From contig CM066320.1 in assembly GCA_033807775.1 (NCBI GenBank), positions 180,640,784-180,704,783 of the forward strand: DNA of 64,000 nucleotides, written 5' to 3'. Numbering within the stretch: the stretch's first letter is position 1; every line of letters starts with the position of its first letter. The translations under genes and the position numbers were made by a program. The stretch comes from Saussurea involucrata (lineage: Eukaryota > Streptophyta > Magnoliopsida > Asterales > Asteraceae). Positions 53,419 to 64,000 of the stretch are shown here, piece by piece. The notes under the pieces were generated by a model. It had not been told where the DNA came from. It saw only the letters and a list, made by a program, of their open reading frames with translations, and did not search any database.

Positions 53419-53550
53419 TTTGGGAAGGGTGTCCTAGGCTATGCCTAGACTAATCTCTTGGCAAATTATGACTGTAAGACATCAGTCCTAATTAAACCTC
53501 AAACCACACTTGTTGTGTACGCCTGGATTAGAACCCTGGACAGATGAAAT
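53419..53550 (-). mobile_element. tRNA-derived SINE, copy 3 (5' truncated)
   Basis: On the minus strand the B-box-like GGTTCTAATCC is followed by GGACTGATGTCTTACAGTC and GATTAGTCTAGGCATAGCC, closely matching the copy at 18596-18794 and the 3' part of the copy at 29357-29544. The A-box end is missing. Similar flanks (GACCATATGTT, GACCATCTGTT) suggest an imperfect target duplication. It lies about 165 bp downstream of the PSRP2 stop. Confidence 0.7.
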
Positions 53551-53812
53551 ATAAAAGAGACCATCTGTTCCTTCCATCACCGCTGTACTTTATCATTTTG
53601 CGACTTATTTCTTGAAATATGCAAGATAGTATACGTTGGCAACAACCAACAAGACGATTGCTAATGTCATTAATCAGTCTCGTAATACTTTTGATTATTT
53701 TAAACCTTACTTTACTCGTAGAACCAATATTTAGTTTTAGTTGTGTTGTGTTGTTTTTAGTAAATACTATATTTAGTATGTAACAATTCAATCTACATTT
53801 ATCGACCATGTG

Positions 53813-53941
53813 TAGAGATGGCAACGGAGCTGGGATACTAGGATCGCAATTCCCATCCCCATCCCCGTCGGGGAACAAAATTCCTTCCCTGTCCCCATCC
53901 CCATCGGAGAACGGGGATTTTCCCGTTTACAAAACTTAACT

Positions 53942-53975
<34 letters not shown>

Positions 53976-54132
53976 ATATCTTTATAAATGTCAATTTAAC
54001 AATTGAATGACTATTTTTATAAACTTTAGTTAACCCCATCTCCATTAACAAATTTGGGGATTCCCCATCCCCAATCAAACCGGGTTCGGGTATCGGATCT
54101 CCATCGGGGACCGGGTTTTTTTGCCATCCGTA
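53813..54132. mobile_element. hAT-type MITE
   Basis: The tips TAGAGATGGCAA and the complement of TACGGATGGCAA are inverted repeats. The perfect 8-bp duplication ACCATGTG (53805-53812 and 54133-54140) marks a hAT element. The interior has CCCATCCCC/GGGGA-rich arms and a central (TA)n run. 320 bp, non-coding. Confidence 0.85.
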
Positions 54133-54425
54133 ACCATGTGATTGTCTCACATTGATCCAAAATGGTTACAAATTTTTTTGAAACCGATTAAAAATGCAAT
54201 TTCTTACTTTGTAAATGAACTCATTTTTAAAACGAAACTAGTTTAGATTGTTTTTTTTAAATAAACGCAAAAATAGAAAATAAAAATCTTGCTTTACAAG
54301 TAAACTTTCCTTCTCTTTACCAAATTAGTAACAACAATTTTTAGTCACTTTTATTTAATTTAGTTAACCATCCCAAACAGTTAAAAAACTGTTTTAAGAA
54401 AACCTATACAAATAAATTGGACTTA

Positions 54426-56309
54426 TGTAACACCTCGGATTTTTCATTATATTAATATGAAGGGGACAAAAGAGTAATTAGTTAAAGTTTTGGACTAATT
54501 GTAAAAATAAAACTTCAAGGTTGAGTTAGTCATTTGTTGATAGTTGAATTTACACAAAAAAAAAGTTTGGGTCAGCTACGAATTGAAATAATATCTCAAT
54601 TGGGTTCCTGAAGTCGGTTTAGCAAAGTAGCAAGAGAAAGTTTTATGAAAGTTTTATGAAAGTTTCATCAGGTAAGAATTTGATGATCTCTTCCAATCTT
54701 ATTTGATTAAGATTGATGATATAAATAAGATTTGAATTTCACTCAGGTTTTGGAATCATTGAGGAGCAGATTTGATTTTGAAGCACTGGGTAAATTGAAA
54801 TTGCACTTCCTGTTCAATTGCTAACCTAAGGTGAGTTCATCCTTTTGATTTATCTTAATAAAAATTGATGTGAATGGGTTTTGTGAAAGAATGGTATCTC
54901 TTTGAAATAGATTTAAGTGAATGATTGAGAATTGGTAAGAAAACAGTAAGATTGAACTGGGTATAATTTGTGAAGTCCGGAAGATGTGAGTTCCGGATTG
55001 TACCGGATTCCAGATTAGTACCAGATTTGGTACCGGATTCCGTAATGAGTTCCGGACTTGGTACCGGATAGGTACGGATTCCGGATGGTGTCCGGATAGA
55101 ATACCGGATCCGGAATGTACCGGATTCCGGATGAGTGTCCGGATGTTTTACCGGATTCCGGATGATAACCCGAATATGGCTTTTCCAGATAGGTTTTTCG
55201 GATAGTTCCGGATTTGGGTTCCAGATAGGAGATTTTAGCGGAACCCCCGTGCTAAGTCGCTGAAGAGGGACAATTGAGAATACATGTATGATAGATTATT
55301 TGGGACTCTTAGCTTTGAGAAAATAATATGAATTGTTTTGCACGTTCGAGTAACTATGCACGTATGCTAGTAATTGTAATGGATCCATAAGCACTAGTAT
55401 TATGTGATCATGTGGAATAGGCGTGACGCTAATCGTAATTCCCGTTGATTTGATAAATGCGAATAGGCCGGGCTCTAATGGTAATTCCCATTTAGTGTTA
55501 TGATGTGATGAACGTGGAATAGGCCGGACTCTTAATGGTAATTCTCGTTGATTGAAATAAGGAATACGTCGGGCGCTTAATGGTAATTCCCATTTCGTAT
55601 TATGATGTGAAATCGTGGAATAGGCGGGACGCTAATCGTAATTCCCGATTTCTGTTGGAAGGTAAGGGATAGGTATGGCGCTTAATGGTAATTCCTACTT
55701 CCACTTCAAGAAATAGGCATGGCGCTACTTGTAATTTCTTGACATGAGCAATAATCTAGAATCTGTGGGATTCGTAGTGGCGCTCTGGAATATGAGACTA
55801 TGACCTACTTTATGTTTGTCATTCTCATGCAAACGAGTAAGATTCCCGGATGTTATGTGTACGGTAAGAATGGTGGCAAATCAGGTTGGGTTATATGCTT
55901 TGCTTGACATTGGTTTTAAAGCTTATAAAGAGTTGATTTGGAAAAGAAAAAAAACTGGATGTTGGTTATATGCTTTGCTTGACATTGGTTTTAAAGCTTA
56001 TAAAGAGTTGATTTGGAAAAGAAAAAAAACTGGATGTTCTCACTAGGCGTAAGCCTAATCGTTCAAATTAAACTTTTCTTACCAGGTAATAACTCGGGAA
56101 AGGATGAGCAGAGATGAGTGTCGAGATGTTTCAGAGTGGTGCTTTTGGATTTGTGTATTGATCATGGATTAGATTAGCTGGTAATTATGATAACTTGTAT
56201 ATGTTTGAAACCCGTTGTGAATCATCCGGTGTTAATAAAAGTTTGAAATGATAGTGGTGAATTCTGATAATTTAAGGTTTAAATTTATTGTGAATTTCAG
56301 GGTGTTTCA
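54426..56309 (+). mobile_element. Solo gypsy-type LTR, second copy of a related family
   Basis: It begins TGTAACACCTCGGATTT and ends TTTCAGGGTGTTTCA, flanked by the exact 5-bp duplication ACTTA (54421-54425, 56310-56314). It contains a dense array of TCCGGA/CCGGATTCCGGA words (54970-55230), minisatellite units of about 55-60 bp with GAATAGGC...GGTAATTCCC (55415-55740), and a 75-bp exact tandem duplication (55889-56038). The CACTAGGCGTAAGCCTAATCG block is at 56041. It has the same architecture as the solo LTR at 34025-48650. Confidence 0.87.
55889..56038. repeat. 75-bp tandem duplication inside the solo LTR
   Basis: GGTTATATGCTTTGCTTGAC at 55889 starts a unit repeated without visible change from 55964; it creates a short open frame that repeats itself, with no gene behind it. 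Confidence 0.92.
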
Positions 56310-56314
56310 ACTTA

Positions 56315-56932
56315 GGCTATGTTTGGCAAACTAGCTGATGACTTATAAGCGAGCGGATAGCTAATAAACTAGTTGTTGACTGATAAGCTAGCTGATGAAT
56401 AAGTCACGTTCGATAAAAACTAGCTTATAAGCATGTAAAATGACAAAAAAAACATTTTCAAAGAATCACCAATTACAATATTTAATTATATAATTAAGAC
56501 ACATTTATAGCAATATAATTAGTTAACTAATACAACCAATGTAGTAAAATAAATAAATAATATAACATGTTAATGAAAAGAATTTAAAATTTATTATTAC
56601 AAATATACTATAAAATTTGAATTTATTAAAACAAGTTTTAGAAAAAAATATATATTAACTTATGATTTTAAATAACCGTTACATATATTATATGAAAAAA
56701 ATAATCAAAAACTAGTTAAAAGATAATTGTAATTGATAATTAAAATATATTCATTAATATTCGAAAAATATATAAAAATAATTTATATGACTAACAATAA
56801 CTCTAAATAATTGAAAATTAACATTAAAATTTAGTTTAATAATTTTCAGTTAATATTAATTAATTAATAACAATTAAATTTAAAAAATTAATACTTACTT
56901 GTAATAATAGTTAATGTTAATGAGGGCAATAT
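56315..56932. other. AT-rich intergenic DNA
   Basis: The first 100 bp (GGCTATGTTTGGCAAACTAG, then AGCTGATGACTTATAAGC and similar words) resemble a MITE arm, but no opposite arm was found. The remainder is very AT-rich and without features. Confidence 0.4.
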
Positions 56933-59659
56933 TGTAACACCCTCAAAATTAGAAAAAACAACTTAATAAAAACTTCGATTAAATAGACAAATGAAATAAA
57001 ATCCTTACTAAAAACCATCATTGGAATTAACTCAATATTAAAACGTAATAACTTCAACATTAATCATAACCTAAGCAATACACCAAGACTACAAAGGTCA
57101 GATGTTACTTAACCCAAAACAACTTGCTATTCCCAAAATGCGGTAGATTTCACCAAGTCACTTACTTCTCGAACACGCATCTAGCACTCCGCTCTTCATA
57201 GTGTCACTAGAACTATTCCCCAACCGAAACCTGTTGCACATGCCGACAAATAAAAAGGTTAGGCTAACGCCTAGCGAGTTCAAGAGTTTTTTTTCATGGT
57301 TATATAACTCGTAAGACGAGATAGATGCAATTTAAATCATGAGTTCAAAAAGATTTACTTTAAATGCAAACCACCCATTTTTCAACGCACACAAATCCCG
57401 TGATGAAAGCTCTAATATAAAACGATTCCCGAAAATGGGCTCAAACCCAAAATTCACTTAAAACGTGAAATAATATTTGATTTTCAATTATAAAAACATG
57501 GATAAATATCTAATTACTCAAAACATCCCAAACACGGATGAGACATAATACTCAACCCATAATCATGAATAAAAGTCCATAGATAATAAACGTCACCGAA
57601 AACATGGATAATAGAATTCAATACCCAAAACAACACCTTTTGATGACGGGGGAGACCCGTTTCCATCAAGGCAACGAGAACACGTGAGTGGGGTCACCTA
57701 TGATGTTATTGGATTACACCTCAAGTCCCGGTTTTAGTTCCTATGTCATCAAGACATCACAACCTCAAAACATTACATGCCTTTATTTCCTACTCCGTCG
57801 AGTTACACCTCAAGGACTTATGGGACCGTATTGCATATCCAATCTAGACGAGTTACACCTCAAGGACTTCAATGTCCCTTATTGCCTACTCGCTAGTGAC
57901 CCAAGATGGCCAACAAAATATGAGCATATAACCCATACGGTCTAAATACTCGCGCACAAGGAAATATACACCAAATAACCCATAGCCCCAAAGTACAACC
58001 CATAACAGTTCCTCTCCACAAAAGAAAAGGGTCAACAACAATGCCAGTGCGGGCATATTTCCCAAAATGAGAATATCAAAACTCCTCACTATTAAACATG
58101 ACTGACTTACATGCCTAGGGATCCAATGCATTACAATCTGAAAATACATAACTCCACTTGAATGACACACACACACACACAAAACATGTACTCTCCAAAG
58201 GGAACACAATAAATGTAACTAACACCCAAATTTCCTTACTACATTATTAAAACCGAACAAATGTCCTCAAGACTCAATAAGGTCATGAATCGAGCCACAA
58301 GCTCAACCAAAATCAATTGACCATTATTAAAGGTCATAAATGCAACAAAAAGCAAATAACCCACGTTTATGCGAAACATGCTCCATAGTCATGAGTAACT
58401 CAACTCAACTTTAGAGTAAGACAAATCATTTTTCTAAAGCGCCCATCAGACGCGTATATACAAAAAAGATTTACCTTTGTAAGATGAATCGTTGAAAAAC
58501 CAATATTTAAGAGTTATACATCAAAATCCAAAATACATCTTTTCCCAAAGGCAAAAGGCTTAAACTTCTAAAATGTCCACAAGGATAGGCATGACCAAAA
58601 TCCAATGATCCACACTTTCGTATCTGCGAACATTCTATAACATGCATTATGCATATTTCTAACAAACACTAAAGTTAAACACTTTAAATAATCAAAACTC
58701 ACCAATAACTCAACAATTGATAATTTTATGTAAAACACATAAACCATTTAAAATGGACATTTTTGGCATGTACAAAGTTTTCACAAAACAACTTGAACTC
58801 ACCTTGCTAGATTTAGGCTAAATTTAGATTTTTCCTCAATTTGAGCTCATTTGAAGAAACAATCCCCAAGCAAAATCTTCCAAAACCTAGATCCATGAGT
58901 TTACAACCATCAGCATCCATATTCAACCATTTAGAATCGTTTCCCAAACATTTTACATCAATATTTCAACTTATATCAAAACCCTAATTTTCATAGATGA
59001 ACACAAGAGAAGATTACCATAACTACAATTTGGATCCACCAACCAAAACACCTCTAGATTTACCAAAACGAACCACAAACTCCAAATCCTCAAAATGGAT
59101 GGATGAAACCCTAGAAAAGTTTGATGAAGAAGATGAAGTGAAAAGATTCTAACTTTAGTTTCCAAAACCAAGTTAGATGAAGAAAGAACACTTGAAATCT
59201 CCAATCTTGGGGATTAAAGGCTCAAAATCGGCTATGGAGGCAAAAGGTTTCGGTTTGGGAGAGAAAAGAGTGAAATGGGAGAAGTGAGGAGTGAAATGGG
59301 GGCTAAAAATCGCATTTTTAAGGCTCAGGTGCCCGTGTGCGATTGTGAGATGCAATTGTGACACTGTCACGATCGCGAGCACTATAGCACAGAATGTACC
59401 GAGAGTTTTTGGCATCCGGCGATTGTGACATGCTATGGTGCCAGTGTCACAATCGCGGGCGCTATAGCACAAAATGTACCGAAAATTGTTTTGGCCATAG
59501 CTTCTTCGTTTTAGCTCTGATTTTGCTCCGGAAAGAACCGTTGGACTCGTATTTGAATTCTCCATCCAACAATACTATAAAATCTAGGATTTAGTCCAAA
59601 TATCTTATTTTCATGTTTATTTTAAAATATCGATACCTTTCAAATATCGAGGTGTTACA
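56933..59659 (-). mobile_element. Long gypsy LTR (2.7 kb), minus strand
   Basis: On the minus strand it starts TGTAACACCTCGATATTTG at 59659 and ends TTTGAGGGTGTTACA at 56933. Just outside its start, a purine-rich AAGGTTGGGAGGAT follows a LDFEDEISFK-coding stretch, as at the end of a gypsy polyprotein, so this is the 3' LTR of an element whose interior lies at higher coordinates. Inside, near 59330-59470, are GCGATTGTGACA-type words on both strands. The opposite LTR in the same orientation is not in the window. Confidence 0.7.
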
Positions 59660-62600
59660 ATCCTCCCAACCTTAAAAGAGATTTCGTCCTCAAAATCTAG
59701 TTCTCATACAACCAAAGGTTTCTGCTCCCAACGCTTTTCATGTTCCCTCGGCTTCCAACTAAAACTCGAATCTTCCTTCTTGACAACACTGTTATGACCA
59801 ACCTTTATGTTGATACTCACAACGAATGTCCGTTCAGGCACATTACACTTATATCCGAGTAAATGCTTAACTTCCGAGAGTAGCTTCTAACCACAAGACC
59901 TCGGCTGCCTCCCAACCTTAGGTGATCCGTTCTTCCCAAACGGTAGATCCCGACTTCCAATCGGTCTAGATCTACACGCTTATAAACTCTTTCTCCAGTT
60001 ATCCAAAGTACGACCGCCACTGAAAACAACAACAATTCCCAAGTTAAATTGTCCCCACTATTGAACTGTCACCTAACTCTAACGGGTACTATCAACTCCA
60101 AAACATACGGTCGTCCTTGATTCATCGATTTTACAACTCCAATACTCACGATTACCAATCATTCAAACGACAAATTCTTTTACCATTTAAGGAAAGTCAT
60201 CCATCTAAATCCACTTATCACAATCTGAATTTCTTAAAATTGCTACGACCGATACCATTATCCTTTGAGATTGGACTACAATACTCCAATTACACTAATG
60301 GTTCTTAGCCTCAAAACCCGGAGGTCGACATCTAACCAACTCACCAAGATTCGAACCAATGCAGAACTCCATACATGAGTTTCATTCGTCGAGCATATCC
60401 CTAAACCAAGGTTATCAGCACGGTATCTAAAGGGTCCTACACATCCCTTATGCAAAAACTGACTAAAACCCAAAACAATGCAGTCGAAATGGATGGTTAC
60501 CATAAGCATTAACAGGAGATACCGCGAACCTCACTCTTCAGTTACCAGAAGTACACCGACTTGCAAACGGTCCCACTCGACTTACGGTACTATCATGCGA
60601 CGGAAAATCCAACATTCCGCTGTCAAGGTTCTACACGCCCCCACCCTTAACCGAGGTTGATTATCTTTCCAAGGTCCTAATGAGTTCAAGGTTCCAAGTG
60701 AAAGACTCAACAAATATGCAATCATAAATTTCATACGATTTTTTCTACACAAATATTTTTATAACAATTAATCGTACGAGTAAAATTCTACTATCACGTA
60801 CCTGGTGGTCGTGCAAAAATAGACACACTCGTCCCACATATAAAAATCATTTTGAAAACTATTTCATCACAATTCAAGTTACTAACGAAACGCAAAGCAT
60901 GCTCAACAACTTTTAAAATGAACCGTTATGGTCTTAGCATGGATTTATTTATGCCATGCACGTATAATAATTTCCTATATTAAAATAGTATGCCACAAAA
61001 TGTCCGTACAAAACTTCGAAAAGAAAATTTAAACGACACCAAACTCCAAAATTCTCTCTTTTTACCATAAAACGACATGGAATAGACTTCACCAACAGAA
61101 ACACATGTGTTAGTTTATTTCGTAAAAATGGCGTAACAATCTATATATATATATATACCTTGGTTAAAATGTGAAATGATTTGTGTCGGTTTCAAGGTTA
61201 AAGCAAAATAACAACATGCTTTCAACCTTTGAAAATATCGACTAAAATATCGTGAAGAAGTCTCAAGTCAGAATATGCATGCAACTTGTAACACTCTCCT
61301 ATTAGTTTTACTGAAATAAAATAACATGCAACATATAACACATGCAAAATTTCAAAAGTGGAGGTTCATTATATCAAATTTCAAAATTTCCTCGTTCAGT
61401 CATATAATGACATGGAAGTAAAATCTTCTGATAAGACTCACACATATTATTGTATTTTTCTTAGAACTTAAGAAAACGATAAGTGCATGTATTTGGTTGA
61501 CACGTAACATAATTTAAGTCGACTTCAACTTTAAGTCGTACAAATGATGCACATTAAACGTTCCAAAAATAGTGGCTACGATGCTATGAATACCAACAAA
61601 TCGACATAATGCATTTGCGTGAAATGATAACAAACGAATCAATTAACCGAAAGTGTATAAGGCAAAACATTAAGATAAACTTATCATTGTGTTCTTATAT
61701 GCATTACTCACGCCACATATAAGTCAATTTGTACACCTAACAAGTTGCAATGAAATATGCTAGAACAAATTTCAAAAAGAAAACCATGTGACATTAAAAC
61801 TCCGAAACCACTCTTTTGGTTGCAATACGACCTAAAGTAATATTTCTTGACAAAGCTCGCATGAGACACATTACTCGATAAAATCCATAAATAAACGCAC
61901 ACAATAATTCAAGTATGCACATTGCAAAGTGTCACCCACGCGCCGCAAAATGTCGTAAACAAAACTCCGAAATACCCAACAAAACTTCCATAAACTCGAT
62001 GAAACCCAATGACATCCAATCAATCAAGTGGTGCGACAGTTTTCGTTTCCAATAATCAAATCGCATAAAGCAAGGTTATGACCAAAATGTCACCATTCCC
62101 AAAAATTTCTCTTTTATTACACCACGAAGTAAAGAGACACCTTTCAACAAAACTCGTATGAAATAAAAATTCCCAATAAGGCTCAAACACCAAAATAATG
62201 GAAGGTAACTCTCCATCCAAAACTTAACATATGTGGAGGAGATCCAATGTTAAAGTCATAAATCGCGGTTACTTGTCCAAGACTCTAAACAACATTAGGA
62301 TGTGGATATCACAGCATCCAAAAATAGCGTTAGACAACAACGAAGATAAAGAAAGTCTCAACAAAGTTTGCAATCACCTCCAGTAAAATAATTTCATGCA
62401 TACTTAAAATCATGGTTTAAAATCTTATGTGTGCTAAACATTTTTCCAACATTTCGAAACATAACCCACATGATGATTTGAAACACAAGAAACAATTGAT
62501 ACAATTTATTTTAAAAACAAATTTCGTGCATGAATTTAGTCGGCCCTCAACGTCTCAAAACCACACCCCTCAAATTCCTCCGGTCACACAATCGTCACCC

Positions 62601-62919
62601 GGATGCTCATACATCTTAAGGCCATAATCGAAGATTTCATCAGTCACCCTTACAAGTTCTCCTTGAATAAGGTCGATTCCATAAGCCTATGGTTCTAATC
62701 CAACCAACAATTCCAACTGAGACGGTCCACTTAATGTAATCATCATACTTACTGTCACTCCAAACGACAATGCCATAATCATCAATCTCTTCTAACGGCT
62801 ATTCTCTTAGAAACTCTTTTACTACCCTAACGGTCATCACATCAAAGCAGCCCAAGCATACACATGTAGCATGTAGGTTCACCATAACACTAGCCAGGGG
62901 CAATTATGAACGTACCGTA
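59660..62919 (-). other. Presumed gypsy interior without recognisable coding
   Basis: Directly next to the LTR, minus-strand codons read SSFSWKPREHEKRWEQKPLV, a stop, then ELDFEDEISFKVG. Beyond that, to 62919, I find no protease, RT, RNase H, integrase or gag motif on either strand, and many stops. It may be a large retrotransposon derivative with a non-coding interior, a strongly decayed interior, or a patchwork. Open frames of 60-77 codons here look like chance. Confidence 0.45.
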
Positions 62920-64000
62920 TGTAACACCCCGAAAATTTGAGAACCAAAATTGGAGTCACGGATGTCCGCGAGAGACAAGTCAGACGTCCGCGAGGCGCGG
63001 AAGCCCGCGGGTCGTCCGCGGAAGCAACAGAGGTTTTGGGATGGTTTTGGTTCGGCCGAGGCCGGACGTCCGCGAAGGGCCATGCGGACGTCCGTGACCT
63101 GTCTGATGAGTTAATTTGGGTATTTTAAGCCCTTCCTCTCTCTCTTTCCTCATTTTCACTCCCAAACCCTAACTCAATCTCTCTCTCAGCCGATTTTCCT
63201 CAAGAACACAAACCCTTCTCCTCTTCTTCCTCATTTCTTCACCAAACTAAACCTACTTTCCACTATTGTTGAAGATAAGGAAGCCTGGAGCTTTTGTGGG
63301 TGATTAGGAGCTTTTGTTCGGAGATTCAAGGGATAAAGGTAATATTCCTCTACCCAAATGCTAGGTTGTTGTTATTTTCATCTTCTTTCTACTTTGGGGT
63401 ATTGTGGATGATTTTGGTTGTGTTTGGTTGAGGTGAACTTCTCTTTCTTCATTTGTGAAGATTAGGGTTTTGATATAAGTTGGGATTTGGATATAAAATG
63501 TTTGGGGAATGATTCATTATGTTGGAATATAAATGCTTATGGTTGGAAACTTGTGGATCTAGGTTTTTGGAAGATTTGGCCTAAGGATTCGGGTTGCATC
63601 AAAGGAGCTTACGTTTGGGGAAATCTAGATTTAGCCTAAATCTAGCAAGGTGAGTTCAAGTTGCTTTGTGAAAACTTTGTACATGCCAAAATGTTATTTT
63701 TCCAAATACTTATGTGTTTTACATGAAAATTATCAATGGTTGAATTATTTGGTGGGTTTTAACCCTTTGAAGTATTTATGGTTGTAAATATGGTAAAACA
63801 CTTACATTTGGAATTTTTGGGAAAATGTGATAGATAAATCATACATGAAAATGGGTTATTGATTTATGTTATAAATGGAGTCTACTTGTTATGAAAATGC
63901 ATTTGTATATATTTTGGAAACATGCATTTAGTACATTATGGGACGATTTGGAAATGTACGGTGTGAGTCCTTTGGAAAAGAGGGTTGTCCCAACCCAAGG
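62920..64000 (+). mobile_element. 5' part of a gypsy LTR, plus strand, cut by the window end
   Basis: It begins TGTAACACCCCGAAAATTTG and continues to the end of the window. From about 63600 it shares AAATCTAGCAAGGTGAGTTC and TTTGTGAAAACTTTGTACATGCC with the minus-strand LTR at 56933-59659, so it is a related family in opposite orientation. The first 200 bp are GC-rich with repeated GGACGTCCGCG words. Short frames here are not genes. Confidence 0.65.

Noticed and set aside
55816..56046. Open frame with an internally repeated peptide
   Set aside because: It is the translation of the 75-bp tandem duplication within a solo LTR.
62906..63165. Overlapping GC-rich open frames on both strands
   Set aside because: They lie in the repeated GGACGTCCGCG part of a gypsy LTR; length is explained by GC content.

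Overview
The window is nuclear DNA from a flowering plant. It holds three intact plant genes (a multi-C2 MCTP/FTIP protein, cytosolic ribosomal protein eL6 and the plastid RNA-binding protein PSRP2), two of them with ordinary GT-AG introns, set in AT-rich DNA packed with plant transposable elements. The element types (large Sirevirus-like Copia with an extra 3' ORF, GRF zinc-finger fragments, long gypsy LTRs ending in GTGTTACA) make an Asteraceae-like eudicot my best guess; that is inference only, and no marker fixes the species.

Layout. 0.5-0.9 kb: GRF zinc-finger pseudogene. 1.5-6 kb: TIR elements, two of them lying inside TA microsatellites. 6.4-9.0 kb: Ty3/gypsy element with almost all of its interior deleted (5-bp duplication TTTTT). 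9.0-17.4 kb: decayed Copia element on the minus strand. 18.6-19.1 kb: a tRNA-derived SINE abutting a Harbinger-type MITE. 19.4-25.1 kb: the gene island, with the MCTP gene (+) and the eL6 gene (-) convergent and about 430 bp apart. 25.7-28.6 kb: gypsy RT fragment and gypsy LTR fragment, the latter split by a solo Copia LTR (duplication CATGT). 28.8-33.8 kb: TIR element in a TA tract, SINE, hAT and MULE elements. 34.0-49.2 kb: a three-level nest. A 12.3-kb Sirevirus-like Copia (LTRs about 99% identical, duplication GATTT) sits in a solo gypsy-type LTR (duplication CGGCG), which sits in the 3' terminal hairpin of a Helitron whose helicase C-terminus survives at 48970-49152. 50.2-53.3 kb: MULE MITE with a perfect 9-bp duplication, then the PSRP2 gene. 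53.4-56.3 kb: SINE, hAT MITE, second solo LTR (duplication ACTTA). 56.9-64 kb: a 2.7-kb gypsy LTR on the minus strand, about 3.3 kb without recognisable coding, and the start of a related LTR on the plus strand that runs out of the window.

The host genes do not form an operon or pathway; they are independent housekeeping or trafficking genes. The most unusual signals are in the mobile DNA: palindromic or repeated octamers particular to each LTR family, one octamer recurring through the LTR, spacer and coding parts of the Sirevirus-like element, TIR elements embedded in TA microsatellites, and a three-copy SINE family.
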